Source of the DNA: Caldilinea sp. CFX5
Lineage (GTDB): Bacteria > Chloroflexota > Anaerolineae > Caldilineales > Caldilineaceae
Reading direction: 5' to 3'
DNA: 64,000 nucleotides
Assembly: GCA_021405325.1 (NCBI GenBank)
Contig: QWII01000006.1
Coordinates: 186,001 to 250,000 of the forward strand
The notes under the pieces were generated by a model. That model was not told where the DNA came from and did not search any database. It saw only the letters and a list, made by a program, of their open reading frames with translations. Below are positions 35,811 through 44,584 of this stretch, piece by piece (position 1 is the first letter of the stretch; every line of letters starts with the position of its first letter). The position numbers were made by a program, and so were the translations under genes.

Positions 35811-36011
35811 ATGAATAAAGCTGACAGTGAGAATTTAATTCTCCAATTGTCCGATGGCAATGAGTTTATTTTAGCTGAAATTGACTGTTTTGATCGTGAA
35901 GTGCAACGAACACGCGAGAATCAGCCATTGATGGACTTACTTGCCCAACGGCGCAAACAGGCCAAGCGCATCTCCTTAGCCGAAGCAAAAAAACAGTTAG
36001 GCATTAGTTAA
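35811..36011 (+). CDS. Small unknown protein, 66 residues
   Basis: The ATG at 35811 follows a CGAGG-like site. The protein is charged and helical in the C-terminal half (LLAQRRKQAKRISLAEAKKQLGIS), after an N-terminal strand-like part (NLILQLSDGNEFILAEIDCFD). The composition resembles small antitoxin-like proteins, but no toxin gene follows. It is 26 nt before the translin gene and may be co-transcribed with it. Confidence 0.5.
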   Translation: MNKADSENLILQLSDGNEFILAEIDCFDREVQRTRENQPLMDLLAQRRKQAKRISLAEAKKQLGIS

Positions 36012-36037
36012 TCAATACACAACGGGAGCGATTTACT

Positions 36038-36742
36038 TTGTCACCCACCCTACTGGACATCGTCGAAACGATCCGCCAGGATTTTCTCAAAACCAACGAC
36101 CTGCGCGACGAAACGTTGCGCCAGAGTCGAGCGTTGGTGCGCTCTTGCGCCAACGCCATCCGCGCCATTCATCGCCATGAGTGGGCCGAAGCGGAGCCGC
36201 TTTTGCAGGAAGCACGCGCCGACGCTCAACGCATGGTCGCGCCACTGGCGAATCATCCAGCGCTCTACCATGCCGGCTACACCCAGGACGCGCTCAAAGA
36301 GTTGGTCGAAGCGCATGTGGTCTATGCCCTGGTGCGGGGCGCGCCCTTGCCGCTGCCGGCAGACCTCTATGTCACCAGCGCCACCTATCTACGCGGTCTG
36401 AGCGAGGCGGCCACCGAAATGCGCCGCTTTGTGCTGGATCTCATGCGCCAGGGACAGGTGCTGGAGGCCGAACCCTATCTTGCGCACATGGATGAGATCT
36501 ACAGCCAACTGCTCACCATCGACTTTCCCGACGCCATCACCGATGGGCTGCGCCGGCATACCGACGTGTTGCGCGGCGTCTTGGAACGCACCCGTGGCGA
36601 TCTGACCCTTGCCATCCGCCAGGATCAGATGCGCCAGGCGCTCCACTCCTTCGAAGCCCGTTTGGGGAATGCGCTAGGGGTGGAACTGCCCACGATCGAC
36701 GACGGTCTCCCCCTGGTGAATAGTGAAGAGGCCGGCGAGTGA
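36038..36742 (+). CDS. Translin-family protein
   Basis: 234 residues starting at TTG 36038, with GGGAG about 9 nt upstream. The family core is clear: YVTSATYLRGLSEAATEMRRFVLDLMRQG, then EPYLAHMDEIYSQLLTIDFPDAITDGLRRHTDVLRGVLERTRGDLTLA. Translin and TRAX are all-helical RNA/ssDNA-binding proteins; in eukaryotes the complex (C3PO) is an RNA-processing nuclease. The acidic residues (EAATEM, E in MDEIY) are of the type used by TRAX for metal binding, so nuclease activity is possible. The downstream gene overlaps by 4 nt (GTGA), showing an operon. Confidence 0.8.
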   Translation: MSPTLLDIVETIRQDFLKTNDLRDETLRQSRALVRSCANAIRAIHRHEWAEAEPLLQEARADAQRMVAPLANHPALYHAGYTQDALKELVEAHVVYALVRGAPLPLPADLYVTSATYLRGLSEAATEMRRFVLDLMRQGQVLEAEPYLAHMDEIYSQLLTIDFPDAITDGLRRHTDVLRGVLERTRGDLTLAIRQDQMRQALHSFEARLGNALGVELPTIDDGLPLVNSEEAGE

Positions 36743-36999
36743 GTGACCGCCCGCTGGTGCGCGCCAGTGATATTGGGTTAGCGGCCTTTTGTCGTCGCGC
36801 CTGGTGGTTGGCGCGTGTTCAAGGCGTCCCCCATCAGCGACCGGCGGTGCTGGACAAAGGCGTCGCCGCCCATAAGGCGCATGGGCAAACTGTCCAGCGC
36901 GCCCAGTGGCAGATGCGTCTGGGGTGGGTCGTGTTAGCCGTGGGGATGATCGGCGGCGGGTTGATGTTATTATTGAACGCCCTTCAAGGATTATTTTAG
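36739..36999 (+). CDS. Cas4-N-terminus-like protein with one membrane segment
   Basis: 86 residues, starting at GTG 36739 inside the translin stop. The first 50 residues (VRASDIGLAAFCRRAWWLARVQG, then VLDKGVAAHKAHG) resemble the N-terminal part of Cas4/Dna2-type PD-(D/E)XK nucleases: a Cys-Arg pair, aromatic residues and a G..H. The nuclease core with the D/E-x-K residues is missing. Instead there is one hydrophobic helix (LGWVVLAVGMIGGGLMLLLNAL). It may be a membrane-tethered binding domain working with translin (inference). Confidence 0.55.
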   Translation: MSDRPLVRASDIGLAAFCRRAWWLARVQGVPHQRPAVLDKGVAAHKAHGQTVQRAQWQMRLGWVVLAVGMIGGGLMLLLNALQGLF

Positions 37000-37000
37000 T

Positions 37001-37056
37001 GGGCGTTACTCATCGTAGGGGCATGAACTATCATGCCCCTACGATGAGTAACGCCC
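37001..37056. terminator. 26-bp perfect hairpin with ACTA loop
   Basis: Arms 37001-37026 and 37031-37056 are perfect complements with a 4-nt ACTA loop, directly after the stop at 36999. Probable terminator of the translin operon. The apical part resembles the hairpin at 15370-15419. Confidence 0.8.
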
Positions 37057-37079
37057 TGAGAATCAGTTTGTGATTGATC

Positions 37080-39116
37080 ATGGCGAAAGAATGGGTAACA
37101 GTTGCACGGGCGGCGGCGCGTAACCAGCCGCCTCAGCCGCCGACACCGAACACACTGGTTGACCATGCCATCCAGGCGTTAGCGCAGGCAATGCAAAAGC
37201 CGTTGGACGAACAGAGCGCACTGGTCGAAGAGCGCAATGTCTGGCAGCCCAACTCCTGGCTCATTCAGCGCTGTTGGGAGACGCTGGCCGATGCCGGCGC
37301 CGGCGAGGAGGCGATCAAAGTGGCGCGCCTGTTGGAAATTCGCCAGCCGTTAGCGCCGCTGCAGGCGCTTTATCGCACAGCACGCCAACGCGAACAAAAC
37401 CCTGCTGTTATACCTCTGCTCCGCCAAGAATTGGAACGCTGGCAGCATCGCCTTTTCCAGCCCATCATTCTGCCGGTTGAGGCAGCCGCCAACGTCGATC
37501 AGTTGTTGTACGTTGCCGCAACGGCTGCGCTGTTGGACGAAGAAGGATTGGCGCTCGCCTGCCTAGAACGCATTGACCAGGCGCCCAAAGCGTGGTTGCG
37601 CCTGGTGACACACCCGGCGCAACGGGAACAACTTGCCGCCACCCTTGCCCACACCAGCCCCAACCCGCTCACCACCTCGCTCATCACCGGCGCCATTCGC
37701 CGCTTTGATGACGCCGGCGCCCAGTTCTTACAGGTGGTTGCCACTCAGTTGCATACGCTGGTTGAAGCGCACCAGGGGACGCCAGCCCAAGCCCGGCTGC
37801 TGGTGCAATGTATTGACACCGTGCGCCACGCCACTATTGTCAACCTGTACAGCCGGCGCATTGCCACCACGATTCTGGCGCAGGCCGGTCAGGTCGATGA
37901 GGTGGTGAACCAGATAACGACGATTCAAAATGTCCTCGCCGCTCAGCGCGCTACCGGTTATAGCAGTGCTAAGGATGACGCCAACCTTCTGCGCCAGGTG
38001 AAGCGCACAACAGCGGATCGCGATGTCGATTTTATGGTCTATGCCTTGCGCAGCGCCATTGAAGCCATGCCCCTACGCAACTTATCCCGTGAACAGCGGA
38101 TCGCGCTGGCCGATCAAGTCGCGAATTGGGGCGCCCGCAGCGATGGCTGGACCGCCGCCAGCGCCGCCGCCACCTTGATCGACCTGGGCGCGATCAAATA
38201 TGCCATCGGCGTGGTTGACCAGATTTTGCCCAATGACCCGGCGCGCAGCGAAGGCATGTTGACGCTGGTGCGCGGCTTGCTCAAACTGAACGAACCCCAG
38301 TTGGCGGCGGAACAGGCGGAACGGGCCATCGCCTGGGCGCGCACGCAGCCCGGTCGCAACCCGGAACGCGCCCTGATTTGGGGCCTGGCCGAAATTTATC
38401 TCGACCACAAGGAGCCACAGAGTGCCCTGCGTTTGTTGGAACGCTGGCGCGAGCCGACCGGCTGGCAACACAAAATGCGCACCCTCTGGGGTGAACAACT
38501 GGATGACGACACGCTACGCAATAGCAGCCTCCGCTTCCAGGCGCTGCTTCAGGCCCATTATCAGCGCGAAAATAGTGCCGGCGGCCAGCAAACCGCTGAA
38601 CGGGCGAAAGAGATCCGCTCACTCTTTACCCGTTTGCAGAAGTGGGCGCCCCGGCTGTTAGAGGGCGAAGCGCTGATCAATTTCTACGTCAACAGTCTCT
38701 TACAGCCCTTGCTGACGGCGCAACTCTACGCGCAAATTTGGGCGCTCCTACCCCAAGTGCGGGAGGCATTGGTGACAACCAGCGGCAACAAACATGCCGT
38801 GCGCGTCGCTGAAGTGACTCAACGCTTACTGCTGCCGTGGCAAATGGCAACAACGGCTGAGTCGCCAGAGAATGAAACCGAACAAACAGACAACCCTTCC
38901 GCAGCAGTGAGTGTGGCTGATCTACGCACCAACATCGAAAGCTTTCTCATCCGTTTATGGGAGAGCAATGTCGCGCGCGGCGCCTGGCAGACGGTTCATT
39001 CGTTGGAAGGCAGTTTGGCGCTGTTGTTGGTTATGGAAGGGCCGGAGGCACTTGTCACCATCGCCCAGCGTGCGGCGCCGATGCAACTGCCGGAGCGCCC
39101 AACACCAGTCGCTTAA
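37080..39116 (+). CDS. Large helical-repeat protein of unknown function
   Basis: 678 residues from the ATG at 37080. The protein is almost wholly alpha-helical with a rhythm of Ala/Leu-rich helices resembling TPR or HEAT-type repeats (AIKYAIGVVDQILPNDPARSEGMLTLVRGLLKLNEPQLAAEQAERAI is the clearest TPR-like pair). There is no signal peptide and no catalytic motif. A scaffold or regulatory role is likely. It is separated from the translin operon by a strong hairpin and followed by a 335-nt gap. Confidence 0.65.
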   Translation: MAKEWVTVARAAARNQPPQPPTPNTLVDHAIQALAQAMQKPLDEQSALVEERNVWQPNSWLIQRCWETLADAGAGEEAIKVARLLEIRQPLAPLQALYRTARQREQNPAVIPLLRQELERWQHRLFQPIILPVEAAANVDQLLYVAATAALLDEEGLALACLERIDQAPKAWLRLVTHPAQREQLAATLAHTSPNPLTTSLITGAIRRFDDAGAQFLQVVATQLHTLVEAHQGTPAQARLLVQCIDTVRHATIVNLYSRRIATTILAQAGQVDEVVNQITTIQNVLAAQRATGYSSAKDDANLLRQVKRTTADRDVDFMVYALRSAIEAMPLRNLSREQRIALADQVANWGARSDGWTAASAAATLIDLGAIKYAIGVVDQILPNDPARSEGMLTLVRGLLKLNEPQLAAEQAERAIAWARTQPGRNPERALIWGLAEIYLDHKEPQSALRLLERWREPTGWQHKMRTLWGEQLDDDTLRNSSLRFQALLQAHYQRENSAGGQQTAERAKEIRSLFTRLQKWAPRLLEGEALINFYVNSLLQPLLTAQLYAQIWALLPQVREALVTTSGNKHAVRVAEVTQRLLLPWQMATTAESPENETEQTDNPSAAVSVADLRTNIESFLIRLWESNVARGAWQTVHSLEGSLALLLVMEGPEALVTIAQRAAPMQLPERPTPVA

Positions 39117-39183
39117 AAAATTTGCAACTTTTCAGCGAAATTTGGCCCCACCCTTCAGCAAGCTCACGAACCAATCAATCACC

Positions 39184-39256
39184 TCCCTGTTTCTTCTATC
39201 CGTGTTTAGTCTTTGTACGACCACAAAAGACTAAACACGGATAGAAGAAACAGGGA
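39184..39256. repeat. 30-bp perfect inverted repeat of the ATCCGTGTTTAGT family
   Basis: Arms 39184-39213 and 39227-39256 are perfect complements. The arm core is the same as in the hairpin at 8252-8324, 31 kb away, with a different outer edge. It lies in the 335-nt gap 39117-39451, where no gene or convincing promoter is seen. Confidence 0.75.
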
Positions 39257-39451
39257 ATGCGTAACAGGTGCTTCTTTGTTGCCTTTTTTGTTTACTTACC
39301 ACGCCTAACAAAATTGTCTAGCAACTGGTTGCGAAAAAATTGGCATAGTTCATACTTTGCGAGATAATAACAAAATCTCAGGAAACCTCACTCTTTCTGA
39401 TGAAATGAGTAGGCAAGCGCAGTGAGTAAGCAGAGAATAGTGGGTGGTGGT

Positions 39452-40759
39452 ATGAATTGGAAAAAGGTTATTCAACTGGCAATGGTTCACGTTGGCGTGT
39501 CGATCACCGTGGTGCCGGTGACAAGTACGCTCAACCGCATTATGATCGCCGATATGCATCTTTCGGCCTTGTTGGTTGGTTTGCTGATTTCCTTGCCCTA
39601 TCTCTTGTCACCATTACAAGTCGTTGTTGGCGATTGGGCCGATAAGCACCCTTTGTGGGGACGTCATCGCTCGCCCTGGATGGTGATTGGCGGTTTGATG
39701 GCTTCTTTCGGTAGCTATATGACCGCCCACACTGTCTTTTGGATGCAAGATGATTTTGCTATCGGGTTGCTGGCTGCCTTTGTGCTCTTTGCGGTTTGGG
39801 GCATGGGGGTCAATATTGCCTCGGTCAGCTACTTGTCATTGGTGGGCGAAGCGGGCGACGAAAACTCCGGCTGGCGCAGCCGTGCGGTCAGCTTTATGTG
39901 GACGGCAATGATCCTGTCCACCATTATCACTGCCCTGGCGCTCTCGCGTATGCTGGAAACCTACAATGAATCAACGCTCTACACGGCGTTTGGCGCGGTC
40001 TGGATGATCGCCAGCTTTCTCGTGCTTTTTGGGTCCGCCGGCATTGAAGGTCCGGCTGATCCCAATCGCGTGCCTCACCATAGCGCCAACAACCCGTTGA
40101 CGGCATTTCGCCTGCTGCTGAATAACCAATCAGCGCTGCGTTTCTTTTTCTATCTGTTGCTCGTCTTGATCAGTATTCATGCACAAGATGTCTTGCTGGA
40201 ACCCTTTGGCGCTGAAGTGTTGCAAATGTCGGTAGCGCAGACGGCGCGCTTGACCTCGATTTGGGGCTTGGGGGTCTTTATCACCCTCACTGGCGGCTTG
40301 TGGCTGGTGCGCCGTTTGGGCAAGAAACGGAGTGCGAACATCGGCGCCTATGTAGCGGCCATTGGCTTTACGGCGATCATCCTGACCGGTGTGGTCGCCA
40401 ATGTTGAGCTTTTTCGCACATCAGTCTTTGTGCTGGGGTTGGGCGGCGGGTTGATGACCGTCAGCAATTTAAGTTTCATGTTGGATATGACCGTGCCGGA
40501 GGCGGCAGGTCTTTATATCGGCGCTTGGGGCGTTGCCAATTTTGCCGGGCAGGCATTGGGGAATATTATTAGCGGGTTGTTACGCGATCTCTTTTACGGC
40601 CTGACCGGCAATGCGATGATCGGCTATGCGGCGGTCTTTGCGATGGAGGTAGTTGGCTTACTGATCGCCGTCTGGATTTTTCGTAAAATCTCTGTTGAAG
40701 AATTTCGTCGCGACGCCAGTGTGCGGATTCACGAAGTGCTGGCTCTGGCTGGGGATTGA
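39452..40759 (+). CDS. BCD/PucC-family major facilitator transporter
   Basis: 435 residues from the ATG at 39452 (GGGTGG upstream); an in-frame GTG at 39422 adds 10 residues. About 12 hydrophobic segments are visible. LLSPLQVVVGDWADKHPLWGRHRSPWMVIGG and DVLLEPFGAEVLQMSVAQTARLTSIWGLG are distinctive of the PucC/LhaA (bacteriochlorophyll delivery) branch. In phototrophs these proteins help assemble light-harvesting complexes; non-phototrophs carry relatives of unknown role. No bch or puf gene is in the window. Confidence 0.8.
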   Translation: MNWKKVIQLAMVHVGVSITVVPVTSTLNRIMIADMHLSALLVGLLISLPYLLSPLQVVVGDWADKHPLWGRHRSPWMVIGGLMASFGSYMTAHTVFWMQDDFAIGLLAAFVLFAVWGMGVNIASVSYLSLVGEAGDENSGWRSRAVSFMWTAMILSTIITALALSRMLETYNESTLYTAFGAVWMIASFLVLFGSAGIEGPADPNRVPHHSANNPLTAFRLLLNNQSALRFFFYLLLVLISIHAQDVLLEPFGAEVLQMSVAQTARLTSIWGLGVFITLTGGLWLVRRLGKKRSANIGAYVAAIGFTAIILTGVVANVELFRTSVFVLGLGGGLMTVSNLSFMLDMTVPEAAGLYIGAWGVANFAGQALGNIISGLLRDLFYGLTGNAMIGYAAVFAMEVVGLLIAVWIFRKISVEEFRRDASVRIHEVLALAGD

Positions 40760-40764
40760 GTAAG

Positions 40765-40813
40765 GTTGGTTGGTTCGTTGGTTGAGCTTGTCGAAACCAA
40801 CGAACCAACCAAC
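40765..40813. repeat. 19-bp perfect inverted repeat with GAGCTTGTCGA loop
   Basis: Arms 40765-40783 and 40795-40813 (made of ggtt words) are perfect complements. The loop GAGCTTGTCGA matches that of the hairpin at 23415-23485, whose arms are unrelated. It lies right after the transporter stop and may terminate it. Confidence 0.8.
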
Positions 40814-40918
40814 AAGTCAACCACCGGAACCAACCGTCGAAGGAAGTGCGTTGCACGGCTATCGAGGAAAATCCCCGATTTGTGAAAAGGCGACGAAGCG
40901 ATAGTGCGGAGGTGGTGG

Positions 40919-41215
40919 ATGAATAAGATCAAGGTCTTAATTAGCTATGATATGTTGCCTGGCAAAGAGCAAGAGTGCCAGGAGTATTTTGTCAATAAAT
41001 TTGCCCCTGGCCTGGCCAAGATGGGTTTTCGGATTTCGGATGTTCTGTACACCATGTGGGGGGACGAGCCACAGATTCTTAGCGGCGGCGTTGTCGATGG
41101 GATTGAAACGGCGCAAAAGATCTTCCTCTCCAATCCATGGACAAAGTTGGTGGACGGCATCGAACCGCTCACTGAAAATTTCCGCGTGCGTTTTATTCAG
41201 ATGGAAGATAATTAA
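40919..41215 (+). CDS. Small unknown protein, 98 residues, ferredoxin-like fold likely
   Basis: GGAGGTGGTGG precedes the ATG at 40919. The sequence IKVLISYDMLPGKEQECQEYFVNKFAPGLAKMGFRISDVLYTMWGDEPQILSGGV alternates strands and helices like dimeric alpha-beta barrel (ferredoxin-like) proteins such as small monooxygenases, but no catalytic residue can be assigned. It is followed after 9 nt by the next gene and probably forms a pair with it. Confidence 0.65.
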   Translation: MNKIKVLISYDMLPGKEQECQEYFVNKFAPGLAKMGFRISDVLYTMWGDEPQILSGGVVDGIETAQKIFLSNPWTKLVDGIEPLTENFRVRFIQMEDN

Positions 41216-41224
41216 GTACCGACT

Positions 41225-41914
41225 ATGCAGGCCGCTCATCTCTTTCATAAACCTGTCGCCCTGGTGGTCTTTCTGGAAAATGTGGGGCATATTGCCGGCG
41301 TCAACCTGCCGCAGTGGGTGATGAATGTGATCGACTTTGTCACCGAGGAATATGCCAAACTGTTGCTGCGCGTCCTTGGCGCCTATCGCCGCTATGACAA
41401 AGTGATCATTCTGGAAGATGACAAAGCTAATGGCCAGATGTTGAGCGACACTTTACTCGCAACCAGCCGTACCCATCGCATTGATCTATTGCTGCTGGTG
41501 CATGGTCACACCGGTCAGTTGGTCGGCTACCGGGGTAAACAGTGGGTGGGGCCGGAAACCTTTGGCCCGCTCTGTGACGCCTGCCGTCAGGCGCCGGAAA
41601 CGCTCGAGCTGCGCATGGTCTATGGTCTCAACTGCTATGGCTATTCGTTGACCAATACCTGGCGCACCATGGGGGCCAAAGTGGTCAACGGCGCCGTGGG
41701 GGTCAACTGGTTGCCGGAGCCGAGCCTGTCGGTCTTTCTCTTCAACTGGCTGCATGGCAAACCCTACAGCGAAGCCGTGCGCCGGGCCAATCACACCGCC
41801 AATCGCTTCTGGCAACGCATCTGGCGACCTACCCCTGAGGGCAAGCCTCACGACTTCATCCTAAGCAGCCGCCAGGTGATCGTCGGCGCTGGTGATATTA
41901 CGATTGATTCGTAG
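41225..41914 (+). CDS. Unknown protein with a clan CD peptidase-like His/Cys arrangement
   Basis: 229 residues with no secure family. A hydrophobic strand ending in a His-Gly-His (DLLLLVHGHTGQ, H93/H95) is followed 44 residues later by a second strand ending in Asn-Cys (MVYGLNCYGYS, C137). GAVGVNWLPEP and an aromatic W-x-x-G segment (NWLHGKPYSEAV) come after. Clan CD peptidases (caspases, CHAT, gingipain) carry the catalytic His after one strand and the Cys after the next, so a related fold is possible. This is inference from pattern only. The gene pairs with the 98-residue gene. Confidence 0.55.
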   Translation: MQAAHLFHKPVALVVFLENVGHIAGVNLPQWVMNVIDFVTEEYAKLLLRVLGAYRRYDKVIILEDDKANGQMLSDTLLATSRTHRIDLLLLVHGHTGQLVGYRGKQWVGPETFGPLCDACRQAPETLELRMVYGLNCYGYSLTNTWRTMGAKVVNGAVGVNWLPEPSLSVFLFNWLHGKPYSEAVRRANHTANRFWQRIWRPTPEGKPHDFILSSRQVIVGAGDITIDS

Positions 41915-41950
41915 GGTAGAACGTTTTACAATAACTGTATAGAAGGGTTT

Positions 41951-41996
41951 CAATCGGGGATGAGCAGACAATTTTCTCTCTGCTCATCCCCGATTG
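41951..41996 (+). terminator. 18-bp hairpin terminator
   Basis: Perfect arms 41951-41968 and 41979-41996 with a 10-nt loop, 36 nt after the stop of the clan CD-like gene. Confidence 0.8.
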
Positions 41997-42045
41997 CGAT
42001 CTTGATTTGGGTGCATAGTCATTTTGCGATATGATATGAGACACT

Positions 42046-43398
42046 ATGCGTATTTTTCTTGATCAAATTGGCTGTCGCCTGAACTATGGCGAAATGGAGA
42101 CGCTGGCTGGCCGGCTGCGAGCGGCGGGGCATCAGATCCTCCATGACGCGGACAAGGCGCAGGTCATTGTCTTTAATAGTTGCGCGGTTACCGCCGACGC
42201 CGTGCGCGGCAGCCGCAAACAGGTGCGCCATCTGCACAAAAGCAACCCGAACGCCCGCATTGCCGTCACCGGCTGTTGGGCCACCTTGCAACCGCAAGAG
42301 GCATTGGCGCTACCCGGTGTCGCCCTGGTGGCTAATAATGACCAGAAAGATTTATTGCATACGCTGCTGGAACCGTGGAGCGCCGATTTTGATGACCCCG
42401 ACGATCTCCTGCGGATGCAGCCGACCGGCACCCCCTTTGCCTTGACGGAAGAGGAGCCAGCCCGTCGCAGCCGGACGCGTGCCTTTATCAAAGTGCAAGA
42501 TGGCTGTAACAACAAATGCACCTTCTGCATTGTCACCCTTGCCCGTGGCGATAGCCGTAGCCGTCCCCTGGCCGCCATTGTGACGGAGATTCAACAACTT
42601 GTCACCGAGGGCTTGCAGGAAGTGGTGTTGACCGGTGTCCATTTGGGAAGCTACGGTCGTGATCTGGCCGGTAACGAACGCACTGATCTTAAAGCGTTGG
42701 TCGCCGCCATTTTGACCGAGACTGATATTCCCCGGCTGCGCCTGAGCAGCTTGGAACCGTGGGAACTGGCCGACGGCTTTTTCGATTTGTGGCAACAGTG
42801 GCCGGGGCGCTTATGTCCCCACTTGCATCTGCCCCTGCAAGCGGGAACCGACAAACAACTGCGGCAGATGGCCCGGCGCTGCACCACCGCCAGCTTCCGC
42901 CAATTGGTGCAGGGGGCGCGGCAAGCCATCCATGATCTCATCGTCACCACCGACCTGATCGTCGGCTTTCCCGGCGAATCCACTGTGGATTTTCAGGAGG
43001 GGCTGGCCTTTGTCGAGGAGATGCGCTTTGCCCAGGCCCATATTTTCCCCTACAGCGCACGTGAAGGCACCGCCGCCGCCAAGTTTGCCGGTGGCGTACC
43101 GACGCCGATCAAAAAAGAACGGGGCCAGCAGATGCGCGCGGTTGTCGAACAGACCGGCCAGCAAGAGCGTCAACGCTTTATCGGCACAACTCGTCCTGTC
43201 CTCTGGGAGGGCGAAGGCCAGCCGCTGACCGATCAGCCGGGGCGGCTGTGGAGCGGGTTGACGGATAATTATCTGCGCGTGATGGCGGTCGCACCGGAGG
43301 GCGTTGATTTACATAATCAGCTAGAACCCGCGCGATTATCTACCGTCGAAGGCGACGTTATTTTTGGGCAACTGAAATCATTCAATTTGACAACATAA
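42046..43398 (+). CDS. mtaB: tRNA t6A37 methylthiotransferase MtaB
   Basis: 450 residues. MtaB turns t6A37 of ANN-decoding tRNAs into ms2t6A using two 4Fe-4S clusters and SAM. The N-terminal MTTase domain has Cys at C10 (IGCRLNYGE), in NSCAVT and in TGCWA. The radical-SAM triad is CNNKCTFC (C154, C158, C161). [14 protein letters not shown] and [10 protein letters not shown] follow, and a C-terminal TRAM-like region is present. MtaB is preferred over MiaB or RimO because of the C..LN start and HLGSYG, though the three are close relatives. It is followed by pheS 38 nt downstream. Confidence 0.9.
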   Translation: MRIFLDQIGCRLNYGEMETLAGRLRAAGHQILHDADKAQVIVFNSCAVTADAVRGSRKQVRHLHKSNPNARIAVTGCWATLQPQEALALPGVALVANNDQKDLLHTLLEPWSADFDDPDDLLRMQPTGTPFALTEEEPARRSRTRAFIKVQDGCNNKCTFCIVTLARGDSRSRPLAAIVTEIQQLVTEGLQEVVLTGVHLGSYGRDLAGNERTDLKALVAAILTETDIPRLRLSSLEPWELADGFFDLWQQWPGRLCPHLHLPLQAGTDKQLRQMARRCTTASFRQLVQGARQAIHDLIVTTDLIVGFPGESTVDFQEGLAFVEEMRFAQAHIFPYSAREGTAAAKFAGGVPTPIKKERGQQMRAVVEQTGQQERQRFIGTTRPVLWEGEGQPLTDQPGRLWSGLTDNYLRVMAVAPEGVDLHNQLEPARLSTVEGDVIFGQLKSFNLTT

Positions 43399-43436
43399 AT
43401 TTTTATTGCAGTGTCAGCCAACCTTGAGAAGCAACC

Positions 43437-44474
43437 ATGAGCACCCTTTTACAAGCGTTAGAAAATTTACAACAAGAAGCAACAACCGCCCTGGCCCAGA
43501 CGGCCACCCGCGAAGCGAGCGAAGCCTGGTTCCGCGACTACCTGGGTCGTCAGGGCAAGATGACCGCCATCCTGCGTGGTCTGGGGCAATTGTCCAAGGA
43601 AGAGCGGCCCGTCGTCGGGCAGGCGGCCAACCAGATCAAGAATGTGCTAGAGACGGCGCTGCAAGAGCGCCAGGCGTTCCTGGAACAGGAAGAGATCACC
43701 CGCACCCTGAGCGCCGAGGGCATTGATGTCACCTTGCCGGGGCGTACCCAACAGTTAGGCAAATTGCACCCCACCACTGTCGCCATGCGGGAGATTGTGG
43801 ACATCCTGGTGCAGATGGGCTTTCAGGTCTACGATGCGCCGGAGGTGGAGACCGACGAATACAACTTCGGGCTGCTCAACTTCCTGCCCGGTCACCCGGC
43901 ACGCGAGATGCAGGACACCTTCTTCACGACTAACCCCGATGTGATCTTGCGCACTCACACCAGCCCCGGCCAGATCCACGCCATGCGCCAATTTGCGCCG
44001 GAGCCGATTCGCGTCATCCTGCCCGGCAAGTGCTGGCGCAATGAAGATGTAACGGCCCGTTCGGAGATGATGTTCTATCAGGTGGAAGGGTTGGCCGTGG
44101 GGCGCAACATCACCTTTAGCGACCTCAAAGGGGTGTTGCTCAACTTTGCCAACCAGATGTATGGCGAGGGGCGGCGCATTCGCTTCCGCAAATCCTACTT
44201 CCCCTTCACCGAGCCGAGCGTGGAGGTGGATGTGGACTGCATCTTCTGTAATAGCAAGGGCTGTCGCATCTGTAAATATCAGGGCTGGCTGGAACTGTTG
44301 GGCGCGGGCATGGTGCATCCGGTGGTGCTGAAGAATGGCGGCTATGATCCGGCGGTCTTTAGCGGTTTCGCCTTTGGCATGGGCATCGAACGCCAGGCCA
44401 TGCAAAAACGCAGCATTGATGACATTCGCTACTTCTATGACAACGACGCCCGTTTCCTAGAGCGGGTGAGCTAA
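43437..44474 (+). CDS. pheS: Phenylalanine-tRNA ligase alpha subunit
   Basis: 345 residues, the usual bacterial PheS length. It charges tRNA-Phe as an alpha2-beta2 enzyme. The coiled-coil N-terminus leads to LGRQGKMTAILRGLGQLSKEERP. The class II catalytic core shows LLRTHTSPGQIHAMRQ-like and ILPGKCWRNEDVTARSEMMFYQVEGL (motif 2), then FPFTEPSVEVDVDCIFC and GFAFGMGIERQAM (motif 3). The ATG at 43437 has an AGAAGC-type site. No pheT follows, which is uncommon because pheS and pheT usually adjoin; it must lie elsewhere. Confidence 0.93.
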   Translation: MSTLLQALENLQQEATTALAQTATREASEAWFRDYLGRQGKMTAILRGLGQLSKEERPVVGQAANQIKNVLETALQERQAFLEQEEITRTLSAEGIDVTLPGRTQQLGKLHPTTVAMREIVDILVQMGFQVYDAPEVETDEYNFGLLNFLPGHPAREMQDTFFTTNPDVILRTHTSPGQIHAMRQFAPEPIRVILPGKCWRNEDVTARSEMMFYQVEGLAVGRNITFSDLKGVLLNFANQMYGEGRRIRFRKSYFPFTEPSVEVDVDCIFCNSKGCRICKYQGWLELLGAGMVHPVVLKNGGYDPAVFSGFAFGMGIERQAMQKRSIDDIRYFYDNDARFLERVS

Positions 44475-44502
44475 CGGCTGGCTTGTACGAACCCATCCAT
44501 TG

Positions 44503-44559
44503 CTCTGCGCGAGTCCGTGACTCGCCCCAGCCGGTTGCGAGTCACGGACTCGCGCAGAG
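44503..44559. repeat. 23-bp perfect inverted repeat, TGCGCGAGTCCGTGACTCG family, copy 1
   Basis: Arms 44503-44525 and 44537-44559 are perfect complements with an 11-nt loop. Nearly the same element, including the loop ccccagcc, occurs at 52422-52474. It lies between convergent genes and may act as a terminator. Confidence 0.8.
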
Positions 44560-44584
44560 TAGCAACTTATTCTTTTATCAACTT

